55,219 bases of DNA from Sphaerisporangium cinnabarinum (GTDB taxonomy: Bacteria; Actinomycetota; Actinomycetes; Actinomycetales; Cellulomonadaceae): contig QAPD01000008.1 of assembly GCA_003052455.1 (NCBI GenBank), forward strand, positions 1-55,219, read 5' to 3'. Numbering within the stretch: the first letter of the stretch is position 1; every line of letters begins with the position of its first letter. The position numbers and the translations under genes were made by a program. Under the pieces are notes generated by a model. It did not search any database, had not been told where the DNA came from, and saw nothing but the letters and a program-made list of their open reading frames with translations. Below, piece after piece: positions 27,689-36,806 of the stretch.

Positions 27689-28239
27689 CCGCGGAGCAGC
27701 GCAACGGCGCGCAGACCCCCGACGGCGGCACGCGCCGCCTCGTCCTGCTGCGCCACGCGAAGGCGGAGCCCGGCGGCGGGAGCGTCGACGACGTGCTGCG
27801 TCCCCTCGCGCTCAACGGCCGACGGCAGGCGGTGCGCGTCGGTGCGGCGCTGCGCGAGACGGGGCTCGTCCCCGAGCGCGTGCTGTGCTCCTCCGCGCTG
27901 CGCACGCGCCAGACGTGGGAGCTCCTCGCGGCGCACCTGGGCGACGTCGAGCCCGACGTGCTGGTGAGCGACGGGCTGTACGCGGCCGACGTCGCCGACG
28001 TGCTGGACCTCCTGCGCACCACGGACCCGCGCGTCCGCACGCTGCTCGTCGTCGGGCACGAGCCCACGATGGCGGCCACGGCGTCGTACCTGGCCGACCC
28101 GGCGTCCGACGGCGGCGCGCTCGCCCAGGTGCGCGTCGGCGTGCCGACCGCGACGTACTCGGTGCTGGAGTCCGGGGCGTCGTGGGACGCGTGGGAGCCG
28201 CAGGCCGCCCTGCTGACGTACGTGGGCCGGCCGTCCTGA
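27685..28239 (+). CDS. SixA-like histidine phosphatase
   Basis: A 184-residue member of the histidine phosphatase superfamily. The catalytic RHG-type motif is LVLLRHAKAEPGG, the second Arg region is CSSALRTRQTWELL, and the second catalytic His is in LLVVGHEPTMAATASYL. The RHAKAE form places it with SixA phosphohistidine phosphatases rather than phosphoglycerate mutases. GTG 27685 overlaps the fabI stop (GTGA), so it is co-translated with fabI. The target phosphoprotein is unknown. Confidence 0.88.
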   Translation: MTAEQRNGAQTPDGGTRRLVLLRHAKAEPGGGSVDDVLRPLALNGRRQAVRVGAALRETGLVPERVLCSSALRTRQTWELLAAHLGDVEPDVLVSDGLYAADVADVLDLLRTTDPRVRTLLVVGHEPTMAATASYLADPASDGGALAQVRVGVPTATYSVLESGASWDAWEPQAALLTYVGRPS

Positions 28240-28265
28240 CCCGAGCCCGGCGCACCCGCACGACG

Positions 28266-28295
28266 GAGCCCCGGCACCTCACGGTGCCGGGGCTC
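28266..28295. terminator. Bidirectional hairpin terminator
   Basis: GAGCCCCGGCACC (28266-28278) pairs perfectly with GGTGCCGGGGCTC (28283-28295) across a 4-base loop. It sits between the convergent phosphatase and serB genes. Confidence 0.85.
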
Positions 28296-28309
28296 TCGCA
28301 CGTCCGGGG

Positions 28310-29064
<755 letters not shown>

Positions 29065-29068
<4 letters not shown>

Positions 29069-30306
29069 TCGACGACCGTCCCCTTGGGGACGACCGTGAT
29101 CCCGGACTCGGTGACCGTGAAGCCGCGCGCGCGGTCCTGCTCGGGGTCGAGACCGATGCGGGCCTGCTCCCCGACGACGACGTTCTTGTCGATGATCGCG
29201 CGGTGCACCTGCGCGTGGCGGTGCACCTGCACGCCGTCCATGAGCACGGAGTCCGAGACGGACGACCACGAGTGCAGGTAGGTGCCGGGCGACAGGACGG
29301 AGCCGACCGCCGTCGCACCCGAGATGATGACGCCGGGGGAGACGATCGAGTCCGCGGCGTGGCCCAGGCGGCCGCGCCCGGCGTGCACGAACTTCGCGGG
29401 CGGCAGACCGGTGTAGCCGGTGTGCAGCGGCCACTCCTCGTTGTAGAGGTTGAAGACCGGCGTGACGGCGATGAGGTCCTTGTTCGCGTCGTAGTACGAG
29501 TCGATCGTCCCGACGTCGCGCCAGTAGTCGCGGTCGCGGTCGGTCGAGCCCGGCACGTCGTTGCGGATGAAGTCGTAGACCGCGGCGGTGCCCTTCTCGA
29601 CGAAGGCCGGCACGATGTCGCCGCCCATGTCGTGGCGGGAGTCCGCGTTCGCGGCGTCGGACGTGACGGCCTCGATCAGCGCGTCGGTGTCGATGACGTA
29701 GTTGCCCATCGAGGCGAGCACCTCGTCCGGGGAGTCGGCGAGGCCCACCGGGTCCGCGGGCTTCTCGCGGAACGCGGCGATCTTCGTCGGGTCCTTCGGG
29801 TCGGTCTCGATGACGCCGAACTGGTCCGCCATCGAGATCGGCTGGCGGATGCCCGCGACGGTGAGCTGCGCGCCCGACTCGACGTGCGCGTCGACCATCT
29901 GGGAGAAGTCCATGCGGTACACGTGGTCCGCGCCCACGACCACGACGATGTCCGGGCGCTCGTCGTCGATGATGTTGAGGCACTGGTAGATCGCGTCCGC
30001 GCTGCCGAGGTACCAGTGCTTGCCGACGCGCTGCTGCGCGGGCACCGGCGCGACGTAGTTGCCGAGCAGGGACGACATGCGCCACGTCTTCGTGATGTGC
30101 CGGTCGAGGCTGTGCGACTTGTACTGCGTGAGCACGATGATGTGCAGGTAGTGGGAGTTCACGAGGTTGGACAGCGCGAAGTCCACGAGGCGGTAGATGC
30201 CCCCGAAGGGCACCGCGGGCTTGGCCCGCGAGGCGGTGAGCGGCATGAGGCGCTTGCCCTCGCCCCCGGCGAGGACGATGGCGAGGACTCGGGGTGCGGC
30301 GGCCAT
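29065..30306 (-). CDS. glgC: Glucose-1-phosphate adenylyltransferase
   Basis: A 413-residue ADP-glucose pyrophosphorylase, the committed step of bacterial glycogen synthesis. The nucleotidyltransferase domain has [20 protein letters not shown] and [17 protein letters not shown]; the sugar-phosphate region includes FREKPADP. A left-handed beta-helix domain with [19 protein letters not shown] and VVGEQARIG follows. Length is normal. ATG 30306 is preceded by TACCGT 6 bases upstream (leaderless). Divergent from glgA, so the two are probably co-regulated. Confidence 0.96.
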
Positions 30307-30312
30307 GCCCAG

Positions 30313-30418
30313 ACGGTAGCCCCTCGGGGCGGGACCACGCAGCAGGACCCGCATCCTGGGCGCGGGTCGCATCGGCCCCGCCCACCGGGGGGTCCGCGGC
30401 GGGCGACTCGGCTACGGT
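30313..30418. promoter_or_regulatory. Divergent leaderless-type promoters of glgC and glgA
   Basis: On the minus strand TACCGT (complement of 30313-30318) ends 6 bases before glgC. On the plus strand TACGGT (30413-30418) ends 7 bases before GTG 30426. Neither start has a ribosome site; the roughly 95 bases between may hold a shared regulator site, but none is obvious. Confidence 0.55.
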
Positions 30419-30425
30419 GTGGCGC

Positions 30426-31637
30426 GTGAGAGTCGACCTCCTGACCCGTGAGTACCCGCCGCACGTCTACGGCGGGGCCGGCGTGCACGTCGCCGAGCTG
30501 TCCGCGGTGCTGCGGCGCCACGTCGACGTGCGCGTGCGCTGCTTCGACGGCCCGCGCGGCGAGGACGGCGTGACCGGCTACTCCGTGCCCGGCGTCCTGT
30601 CCGGGGCGAACGCCGCGCTCGGCACGTTCGGCGTCGACCTGCAGATGGCGGACGACGTCGCGGGCGCCGACCTCGTGCACTCGCACACCTGGTACGCGAA
30701 CCTCGGGGGCCACCTCGCGGGGCTGCTGCACGGCGTGCCGCACGTGCTGTCCGCGCACTCGCTCGAGCCCTTGCGGCCGTGGAAGGCGGAGCAGCTCGGC
30801 GGCGGGTACGCGCTGTCGTCGTGGGCGGAGCGCACCGCGTACGAGGGCGCGGCGGGGATCGTCGCGGTCTCCGGCGGGATGCGCGACGACATCCTGCGCG
30901 TCTACCCGCAGGTCGACCCGGCGAAGGTGCACGTCGTGCACAACGGGATCGACCTCGACGGCTGGCGCCGCCCCGAGCCCGGCACCCAGCAGGACGTCGC
31001 CGACCGCGTCGTGCGCGACCTGGGCATCGACCCCGCGCGGCCCGCCGTGGTGTTCGTCGGGCGGATCACGCGGCAGAAGGGGCTGCCGTATCTGCTCCGG
31101 GCCGCGCGCTCGCTGCCCGACGACGTCCAGCTCGTCCTGTGCGCGGGCGCCCCGGACACCCCGGAGATCGCCGCCGAGGTGAGCGGCGCCGTCGCGGAGC
31201 TCCAGGCCGAGCGGAGCGGGGTCGTCTGGATCGAGCAGATGCTGCCGCGCGCCGAGCTCGTCGCGGTGCTCGCCGCGTCGACCGTGTTCGTCTGCCCGTC
31301 CGTGTACGAGCCGCTCGGCATCGTCAACCTCGAGGCGATGGCCGTCGGGCTGCCCGTCGTCGGGACGGCCACGGGCGGTATCCCCGAGGTCGTGGACGAC
31401 GGCGTCACCGGCCTCCTCGTGCCGATCGACCAGGCGGACGACGGCACGGGCACCCCGCTCGACCCCGACCGCTTCGTGGCCGACCTCGCGGCCGCGCTCA
31501 CGCAGGTCGTGACCGACCCCGAGCGCGCCGCCGCGATGGGCCGCGCGGCTCGGCAGCGCGTCGAGGACCACTTCGCGTGGGACGCGATCGGCGATCGCAC
31601 GCTCGAGGTCTACCGGACGGTGCTGGAGCAGTCGTGA
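30426..31637 (+). CDS. glgA: ADP-glucose-dependent glycosyltransferase GlgA/GlgM (GT4)
   Basis: A 403-residue GT-B glycosyltransferase of the actinobacterial GlgA group. It starts with LLTREYPPHVYGGAGVHV (acceptor and ADP-glucose region), and has HSHTWYANLGGHLAGLL, the donor-site VGRITRQKGLPYLLRA and CPSVYEPLGIVNLEAMA with the E-x7-E-type motif, and VGTATGGIPEVV. Its closest characterised relatives in mycobacteria (GlgM) make alpha-maltose-1-phosphate from ADP-glucose and glucose-1-phosphate, so the exact product is open. Divergent from glgC. The stop overlaps the next start by 4 bases. Confidence 0.93.
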   Translation: MRVDLLTREYPPHVYGGAGVHVAELSAVLRRHVDVRVRCFDGPRGEDGVTGYSVPGVLSGANAALGTFGVDLQMADDVAGADLVHSHTWYANLGGHLAGLLHGVPHVLSAHSLEPLRPWKAEQLGGGYALSSWAERTAYEGAAGIVAVSGGMRDDILRVYPQVDPAKVHVVHNGIDLDGWRRPEPGTQQDVADRVVRDLGIDPARPAVVFVGRITRQKGLPYLLRAARSLPDDVQLVLCAGAPDTPEIAAEVSGAVAELQAERSGVVWIEQMLPRAELVAVLAASTVFVCPSVYEPLGIVNLEAMAVGLPVVGTATGGIPEVVDDGVTGLLVPIDQADDGTGTPLDPDRFVADLAAALTQVVTDPERAAAMGRAARQRVEDHFAWDAIGDRTLEVYRTVLEQS

Positions 31638-32116
31638 CCACCGCGGGGAGCGGCCGGGTCGACGAGGCGTCGCGCCTCGTCGCCGCCGCGCCCCGCGCCG
31701 TGTACCGCGCGCTCGTCGACGAGGACGCGCTCGCGGCCTGGCTCCCGCCCGACGGCATGACCGGCCGCTTCGAGCGCTTCGACCTGCGCCCCGGCGGCGG
31801 CTACCGCATGGTCCTCGCCTACGACGACCCGCAGGCCGACCCCGGCAAGACGGGCGAGGGGACCGACGTCGTCGACGTCGCGATCGTCGACCTCGACCCG
31901 GGCCGGAGCGTCGTGCAGCGGGTCGTCTTCGCCGCGGACGACCCGGCGTTCGCCGGGACCATGACGATGACGTGGACCGTCGAGCCGACCGCGGGCGGCA
32001 CGCTCGTCACGGTCCGCGCCACGGACGTGCCGTCGGGCATCTCCCCGCAGGACCACGCCGTCGGGATGGCCTCCTCGCTCGCCCACCTCGACGCGTACGT
32101 GACGTCGCGCGCCTGA
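31634..32116 (+). CDS. SRPBCC (AHSA1/START-like) domain protein
   Basis: A 160-residue helix-grip-fold protein. ASRLVAAAPRAVYRALVDED opens the fold. AAWLPPDGMTGRFERFDLRPGG, shortened here to AAWLPPDGM and DLRPGGGYRM, follows. It ends with the long C-terminal helix HAVGMASSLAHLDAYV. AHSA1-like proteins bind small hydrophobic ligands or act as co-chaperones. GTG 31634 overlaps the glgA stop (GTGA), so it is co-translated with glgA. The ligand is unknown. Confidence 0.87.
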   Translation: MTTAGSGRVDEASRLVAAAPRAVYRALVDEDALAAWLPPDGMTGRFERFDLRPGGGYRMVLAYDDPQADPGKTGEGTDVVDVAIVDLDPGRSVVQRVVFAADDPAFAGTMTMTWTVEPTAGGTLVTVRATDVPSGISPQDHAVGMASSLAHLDAYVTSRA

Positions 32117-32170
32117 CGACGGGTGCAGACGGGCCCTCGGCAGCGCGCGAGATCGACCTCGCGGACCGGG

Positions 32171-33007
32171 TCAGGTGGTGGCGGTCCAGAGGGTGGTGGC
32201 GCCCACCGCGTGGCGCGACGCGCGGTCCACCTCGCGCAGCGCCGTCGAGCGCTGGTCTGCCTGCCAGAGGTTGACCGACCCGCCGTCGTCGGCGGTCGCG
32301 AGGTCGACGATCGCCCTCAGCCGGACGGCCTGCACGAGGACCTGGACGGCGCGCGGCGGGACGGCGGACGGGAGCTGCCACGTCGGGGCGCCGCCCGCGC
32401 GCAGGTCGGCGATGGCGCCCGCGGCGTCGTCGCGCCAGCGGGCGACGTCGAGCTCGTCGAGGGCGCGCGTGGCCAGCAGCAGCGCCGTGCGCAGGTCGCG
32501 CTCCGCCTCGGGGAGCGACCCGACCGCGCCGAGCACGCGGGCGCTCCACGGCCCGACCTGCGTCACGTGCCACGTGACGAGGTGGCCCGGCTCCAGGTCG
32601 CTGCCGAACTCCGTGACCTCGGGGACGAGCGCCCACGACCCGGACGACGTCGTGACCACGACGCACTCGCCCGCGTCCGTCGCGTGCGCGGCGGCCTCGG
32701 GCGGCACGCCCGACACGTCGCCGGGGACCGGCGCGAGCGCGACGACCTCGCGCGCGTCGCCGGCCCACGCGCCCGCGAGGTCCGCGAGCCGGACGTCGCC
32801 GAGCGCCCCGGACACCACGTGCGGCTCGTCGTCGCGCTCCACGGCGCGCACGAGGCGGGCCGTCCCGTCGTCGTCGCCGAGGCGCGCGGCGCGCAGCCAG
32901 AGCGCGAGCAGGGCGCTGCGGGGGAGGGCGCCCGCGCTCGACGCGGAGCCGGGGCCCGGGGCGGGCTGCGGGGCGTCGTGCGGACCCCCGGACGAGTGTG
33001 AGACCAC
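32171..33007 (-). CDS. Conserved hypothetical protein
   Basis: A 278-residue soluble protein that I do not recognise. The N-terminal half reads as alternating strands and helices (ALLALWLRAARLG; GDVRLADLAGAWAGDAREV), and the middle has VVTTSSGSWALVPEVTEFG. The C-terminal third is helical with Trp residues (LDELDVARWRDDAAGAIADL). It is divergent from an ABC ATPase gene with which it shares overlapping promoters; the conserved head-to-head arrangement suggests a functional tie. GTG 33007 lies 7 bases after TAGGTT. Its 3' end has no terminator before the SRPBCC stop. Confidence 0.75.
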   Translation of the reverse strand: MVSHSSGGPHDAPQPAPGPGSASSAGALPRSALLALWLRAARLGDDDGTARLVRAVERDDEPHVVSGALGDVRLADLAGAWAGDAREVVALAPVPGDVSGVPPEAAAHATDAGECVVVTTSSGSWALVPEVTEFGSDLEPGHLVTWHVTQVGPWSARVLGAVGSLPEAERDLRTALLLATRALDELDVARWRDDAAGAIADLRAGGAPTWQLPSAVPPRAVQVLVQAVRLRAIVDLATADDGGSVNLWQADQRSTALREVDRASRHAVGATTLWTATT

Positions 33008-33014
33008 GACGGCC

Positions 33015-33026
33015 AACCTATAGGGT
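33015..33026. promoter_or_regulatory. Overlapping divergent -10 elements in one 12-bp site
   Basis: The palindrome CCTATAGG contains two back-to-back -10s. TAGGGT (33021-33026, plus strand) ends 8 bases before ATG 33035. TAGGTT (complement of 33015-33020) ends 7 bases before GTG 33007. RNA polymerase could occupy only one at a time. Both genes lack ribosome sites. Confidence 0.6.
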
Positions 33027-33034
33027 CGGTGACC

Positions 33035-33823
33035 ATGAGCGCGGTTCTCGACCTGAAGGGCGTCACCGTCCGACGCCACCCCAAGACCATCCTCGACGCG
33101 GTGGACTGGCAGGTGAACGAGGGCGAGCGGTGGGTCGTGCTGGGCCGCAACGGCGCCGGCAAGACGACGCTCCTGCAGATCGCGTCCGCACGCATGCACC
33201 CCACGGCCGGCACGGCCGACGTCCTCGGCGAGCGGCTCGGCCGCGTCGACGTGTTCGAGCTGCGCCCGCGCGTCGGGCTCACGTCCGCGGCCCTGGCCGA
33301 CCGCATCCCCGGCGACGAGACCGTGCGCGACGTCGTGCTCACCGCCGCCTACGGCGTCACGGGCCGGTGGCGCGAGGAGTACGAGGAGTTCGACGCGCAG
33401 CGCGCGGACGACCTGCTCGCCGCGTTCGGCGTCGACCACCTCGCGGACCGCACCTTCGGCACGCTGTCCGAGGGGGAGCGCAAGCGCACGCAGATCGCGC
33501 GCGCCCTCATGACGGACCCGGAGCTCCTGCTGCTCGACGAGCCCGCCGCGGGCCTCGACCTCGGCGGTCGCGAGGAGCTCGTGGGGGCGCTCGCGGAGCT
33601 CGCGGGCGACCCGGCGTCGCCGGTGCTCGTGCTCGTCACGCACCACGTCGAGGAGATCCCGCCGGGCTTCACGCACGTCCTGCTGCTCAAGGACGGCGTG
33701 GTGCACACCGCCGGCCCGATCCGCGAGGTGCTCACGGCGGAGAACCTCAGCGACGCGTTCGGCGTGCCGCTGCTCGTCGCGCACGGCGGCGGACGGTGGA
33801 TGGCGCGGGCCGCACGAGCCTGA
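33035..33823 (+). CDS. ABC transporter ATP-binding protein (YlmA-like)
   Basis: A 262-residue ATPase with Walker A VLGRNGAGKTTLLQIAS, a signature reading LSEGERKRTQIARALM, and Walker B LLLLDEPAAGLDLGGRE, followed by the switch His in VTHHVEEIPPGFTHVLLL. HHVEEIPPG and the DEPAAGLD variant are typical of the YlmA-like group, which usually lacks a linked permease, as here. A transport substrate cannot be named. A GTG two codons earlier (33029) is less likely because it would lie only 2 bases from the -10. Confidence 0.88.
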   Translation: MSAVLDLKGVTVRRHPKTILDAVDWQVNEGERWVVLGRNGAGKTTLLQIASARMHPTAGTADVLGERLGRVDVFELRPRVGLTSAALADRIPGDETVRDVVLTAAYGVTGRWREEYEEFDAQRADDLLAAFGVDHLADRTFGTLSEGERKRTQIARALMTDPELLLLDEPAAGLDLGGREELVGALAELAGDPASPVLVLVTHHVEEIPPGFTHVLLLKDGVVHTAGPIREVLTAENLSDAFGVPLLVAHGGGRWMARAARA

Positions 33824-33913
33824 CCTCCGCACCGGGTGCGCCCGGGGCGTGCACCACGGGCGGAAATTCGGTAAAGTACACGTAAAGCGCGCACGTGGGA
33901 ACGGGGGTTCGAG

Positions 33914-34366
33914 ATGGACTGGCTGTGGTGGGTCGGAGCGGCGCTGCTCCTCGGTCTCGTGGAGATCATCTCGCTCGACCTCGTGCTCATCATGCTCGCC
34001 GGGGGATCCCTCGCCGCGGCGGGCGTCAACGCCGCCGGCGGGCCGCTCTGGCTCCAGATCGTCGCGTTCGCGGTCGTGAGCGTCATCCTGCTCCTCACGC
34101 TGCGCCCGTGGCTCCTGCGTCACCTGCGCTCGCGCGTCCCGCTCACCGAGACGAACGTCGCGGCGCACGTCGGCCGCACGGCGCTCGCCGTCGACCGCGT
34201 GAGCGAGTTCGGCGGCCGCGTGAAGCTCGTCGGCGAGGTCTGGACCGCGCGGACCGAGCCCGACGCGCCGCAGATCCCCGTGGGCACCGAGGTGCGCGTC
34301 GTCCGGATCGACGGGGCGACGGCCGTCGTCGCGCCGCTGCCCGCACAGCACCCCACCGGGTCGTGA
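33914..34366 (+). CDS. NfeD family membrane protein
   Basis: A 150-residue protein with three membrane helices (LWWVGAALLLGLVEIISLDL; a Gly/Ala-rich second; a third around IVAFAVVSVILLLTLR) and a C-terminal soluble beta-barrel (about 88-150) of the NfeD OB-fold type, with GRVKLVGEVWTARTEP and IPVGTEVRVVRIDG. NfeD proteins partner SPFH/stomatin proteins in membrane microdomains, and such a gene follows 67 bases downstream. The A/T-richer upstream stretch near 33870 (GGTAAAGTACACGTAAAG) probably contains the promoter. Confidence 0.92.
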   Translation: MDWLWWVGAALLLGLVEIISLDLVLIMLAGGSLAAAGVNAAGGPLWLQIVAFAVVSVILLLTLRPWLLRHLRSRVPLTETNVAAHVGRTALAVDRVSEFGGRVKLVGEVWTARTEPDAPQIPVGTEVRVVRIDGATAVVAPLPAQHPTGS

Positions 34367-34433
34367 CCACCCGGCACACCCGTACCGCGCCGCCGGGCGA
34401 CCGGTCGCGCGACCGACGACCAGGAGGCAGTCG

Positions 34434-35762
34434 ATGAACGACCCCAGTCCCGGAACGATCCTCGCGTACGTCGTCCTCGCGCTGATCCTGATCTTCGTCA
34501 TCGTCGCGCTCGTCAAGGCGGTGCGCATCGTGCCGCAGGCGGTCGCGATCATCGTCGAGCGCCTGGGCCGGTACTCGCGCACGCTCGAGCCGGGCCTGCA
34601 CCTGCTGGTGCCGTTCATCGACCGCGTCCGCGCGTCGGTGGACCTGCGCGAGCAGGTCGTGTCGTTCCCGCCGCAGCCGGTCATCACGTCCGACAACCTC
34701 GTGGTGAGCATCGACACGGTGATCTACTTCCAGGTCACCGAGCCGAAGTCCGCGGTCTACGAGATCGCGAACTACATCACCGCGATCGAGCAGCTCACCG
34801 TCACGACCCTGCGCAACGTCATCGGCTCGATGGACCTGGAGCAGACGCTCACGAGCCGCGACCAGATCAACGGCCAGCTCCGCGGCGTCCTCGACGAGGC
34901 GACCGGTCGCTGGGGCATCCGCGTGAACCGCGTCGAGCTCAAGTCGATCGACCCGCCCCCCAGCGTGCAGGGCTCGATGGAGCAGCAGATGCGCGCCGAG
35001 CGTGACCGCCGCGCCGCGATCCTCACCGCGGAGGGCGTCAAGCAGTCGCAGATCCTCACGGCCGAGGGCGAGAAGCAGGCGGCGATCCTCCGGGCCGAGG
35101 GTGACGCGCAGTCCCAGATCCTCCGGGCCGAGGGTGAGGCGCGCGCGATCCTCCAGGTCTTCGACGCCATCCACGAGGGTGACGCGGACCCGAAGCTCCT
35201 CGCGTACCAGTACCTCCAGATGCTCCCGCAGATCGCGAACGGCACGGCGAGCAAGCTGTGGGTCGTGCCGACGGAGTTCACCGCGGCGCTCGGCTCGATC
35301 GCCAAGGGGTTCGGCGGCGTGCCGGGGATCGACGGCGGGGGAGTGCCGAGCGGGGGCCCCGCCGAGGACGCGGAGGCGGCCGAGGCGAGCGCCGAGGCGC
35401 GTCGCGAGCGCGAGCGCGACCGTGTGAGGTTCGGCGTCCCGTCGCTCACCGACCCCGCCGAGGCCCTCGCCGAGGCGCGGCGCCAGGCGGAGGCGGCGAC
35501 CGCCGACGCGACGAGCTCGGGAACCCGGTCCGGCCTGCCGTTCGACCCGCAGACCGAGCGGGGCCAGCACCCGGGCGGCGCCGGCGAGCACCACGCGGCC
35601 GCGCCCGAGCCGGGGGCCGCCACGCCGCGTCCGCTGGGCGGGCCGTCGCAGTACGCGCCGCCGCCCCCGCAGCCGATCGTCGAGGACGCGCCCACCACGG
35701 ACCAGCCCCCGACCGACGAGCCGCCCGCCGGCGGGCCGCCGTCCTTCTCGCCGCGGCACTGA
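34434..35762 (+). CDS. SPFH/band 7 (stomatin-like) protein
   Basis: A 442-residue membrane-associated protein. One N-terminal helix (ILAYVVLALILIFVIVALVK) precedes the band 7 domain (about 30-190) with AVAIIVERLGRYSRTLEPGL, QVVSFPPQPVITSDNLVVSI and NRVELKSIDPPPSVQGSME. A long coiled segment with EGEKQAAILRAEGDAQSQ repeats (about 195-245) supports oligomer formation. The C-terminal about 120 residues are Pro/Ala-rich and not conserved. AGGAGG precedes the ATG. Pairs with the NfeD gene; it probably scaffolds a membrane microdomain and protects membrane proteins. Confidence 0.93.
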   Translation: MNDPSPGTILAYVVLALILIFVIVALVKAVRIVPQAVAIIVERLGRYSRTLEPGLHLLVPFIDRVRASVDLREQVVSFPPQPVITSDNLVVSIDTVIYFQVTEPKSAVYEIANYITAIEQLTVTTLRNVIGSMDLEQTLTSRDQINGQLRGVLDEATGRWGIRVNRVELKSIDPPPSVQGSMEQQMRAERDRRAAILTAEGVKQSQILTAEGEKQAAILRAEGDAQSQILRAEGEARAILQVFDAIHEGDADPKLLAYQYLQMLPQIANGTASKLWVVPTEFTAALGSIAKGFGGVPGIDGGGVPSGGPAEDAEAAEASAEARRERERDRVRFGVPSLTDPAEALAEARRQAEAATADATSSGTRSGLPFDPQTERGQHPGGAGEHHAAAPEPGAATPRPLGGPSQYAPPPPQPIVEDAPTTDQPPTDEPPAGGPPSFSPRH

Positions 35763-35821
35763 CGGGGCGCGCCACCCGCGCCACCCGCGCAGCCTGAGCG
35801 GCCGCGGTGGCCCCCGGCCAC

Positions 35822-35869
35822 GCACGACGACGCCCCTGCACCCACCCGGGTGCGGGGGCGTCGTCGTGC
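35822..35869 (+). terminator. Long hairpin terminator after the SPFH gene
   Basis: Two 22-base arms (35822-35843 and 35848-35869) flank a 4-base ACCC loop. One position pairs as G-U in RNA; all others match. The arms start GCACGACGACGCCCC. It separates the NfeD/SPFH operon from the TetR gene. Confidence 0.8.
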
Positions 35870-35906
35870 CGCCCGCCGGAGGTTCGCCGGGAGCGGACGG
35901 CCTTGA

Positions 35907-35931
35907 GAGTGAGTGCTCACTCAGTTACCGT
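35907..35931 (+). promoter_or_regulatory. TetR operator and leaderless-type promoter
   Basis: Inverted repeat GAGTGAG-TG-CTCACTC (35907-35922) abuts the -10 TACCGT (35926-35931), which ends 6 bases before GTG 35938. The position, covering the -35/spacer, suits autorepression by the TetR protein encoded next. Confidence 0.7.
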
Positions 35932-35937
35932 CGAGGC

Positions 35938-36690
35938 GTGGTCCCCGTCTCCGTGCCCCCTGACGCCCCGACCGACGCCCGCGTCGACGCACCCACCGAC
36001 GCGCCGTCCGACGCGTCGGCCCCGGAGCGCACGCGCGCGCGCCCGCTCTCGCGCGAGGAGCGCCGCGACGCGATCGCCGCCGCGACGATCCCGCTGCTCG
36101 TCCAGCACGGCGCCGCCGTGACGACGCGCCAGATCGCCGACGCCGCGGGCGTCGCGGAGGGCACGCTGTTCCGCGCGTTCGCGGACAAGGACGAGATCCT
36201 CCACGCCGCGGTCGTGCGCTCGCTCGACCCGGCGCCCGCCGTCGCCGCGATCGGCACGCTCCCGGACGACGACGGGCTGCGCCCGCTCGTCGTGAGCATC
36301 GTCGACTTCCTGCTCGAGGCGCAGCGCGTCGGCATGCGCATCTTCGCCGCGGCGCACCAGGTGCTCGACCCGCACCGCGGTGCGACGGCGGACCGCGCCG
36401 AGGCCGTGCGCCGGATGCGGGCCGGGGGCGCCCCGGACGCCCGACGCGCCGGGTTGGACGCGCGGGAGCGCTCGGCGCGCGAGATCGTCGCGGCGATCGA
36501 GCGCAAGCTCGCGGCGCACCGGGCGCAGCTGCGCGTGGACCCGGCGCTGGCCGCCCGGGCGCTGTTCTCGCTCGTCTTCGGAAACGCCTTGCCGCACCTC
36601 TCGGGCGGTGACAGGCTCGACGCCGTGCAGCTCGCCGACCTGATCCTCGGCGGCATCGGGGCGGACGTCACGACCGACCCGTCGCCCTGA
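35938..36690 (+). CDS. TetR/AcrR family transcriptional regulator
   Basis: A 250-residue regulator. An unusually long Asp/Pro/Ala-rich N-terminal segment (about 38 residues) precedes the helix-turn-helix with AAVTTRQIADAAGVAEGTLF and RAFADKDEILHAAV. The C-terminal ligand-binding domain is helical and Ala-rich (DFLLEAQRVGMRIFAAAHQV). It lies 116 bases upstream of the two ABC exporter genes on the same strand and probably represses them and itself. Start GTG 35938 is set by the TACCGT 6 bases upstream. Confidence 0.9.
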   Translation: MVPVSVPPDAPTDARVDAPTDAPSDASAPERTRARPLSREERRDAIAAATIPLLVQHGAAVTTRQIADAAGVAEGTLFRAFADKDEILHAAVVRSLDPAPAVAAIGTLPDDDGLRPLVVSIVDFLLEAQRVGMRIFAAAHQVLDPHRGATADRAEAVRRMRAGGAPDARRAGLDARERSAREIVAAIERKLAAHRAQLRVDPALAARALFSLVFGNALPHLSGGDRLDAVQLADLILGGIGADVTTDPSP

Positions 36691-36806
36691 CCCGGCGGCC
36701 CCGTCCACGACGCGCGCGCACCCTCGCCCGGTGCCGCCCGCCCCGCGCACCCGCGACCCGCGGCTCGCGCCCTCGTCCCGCAGCCCCCTCCCCGGACAGG
36801 AAGCCC

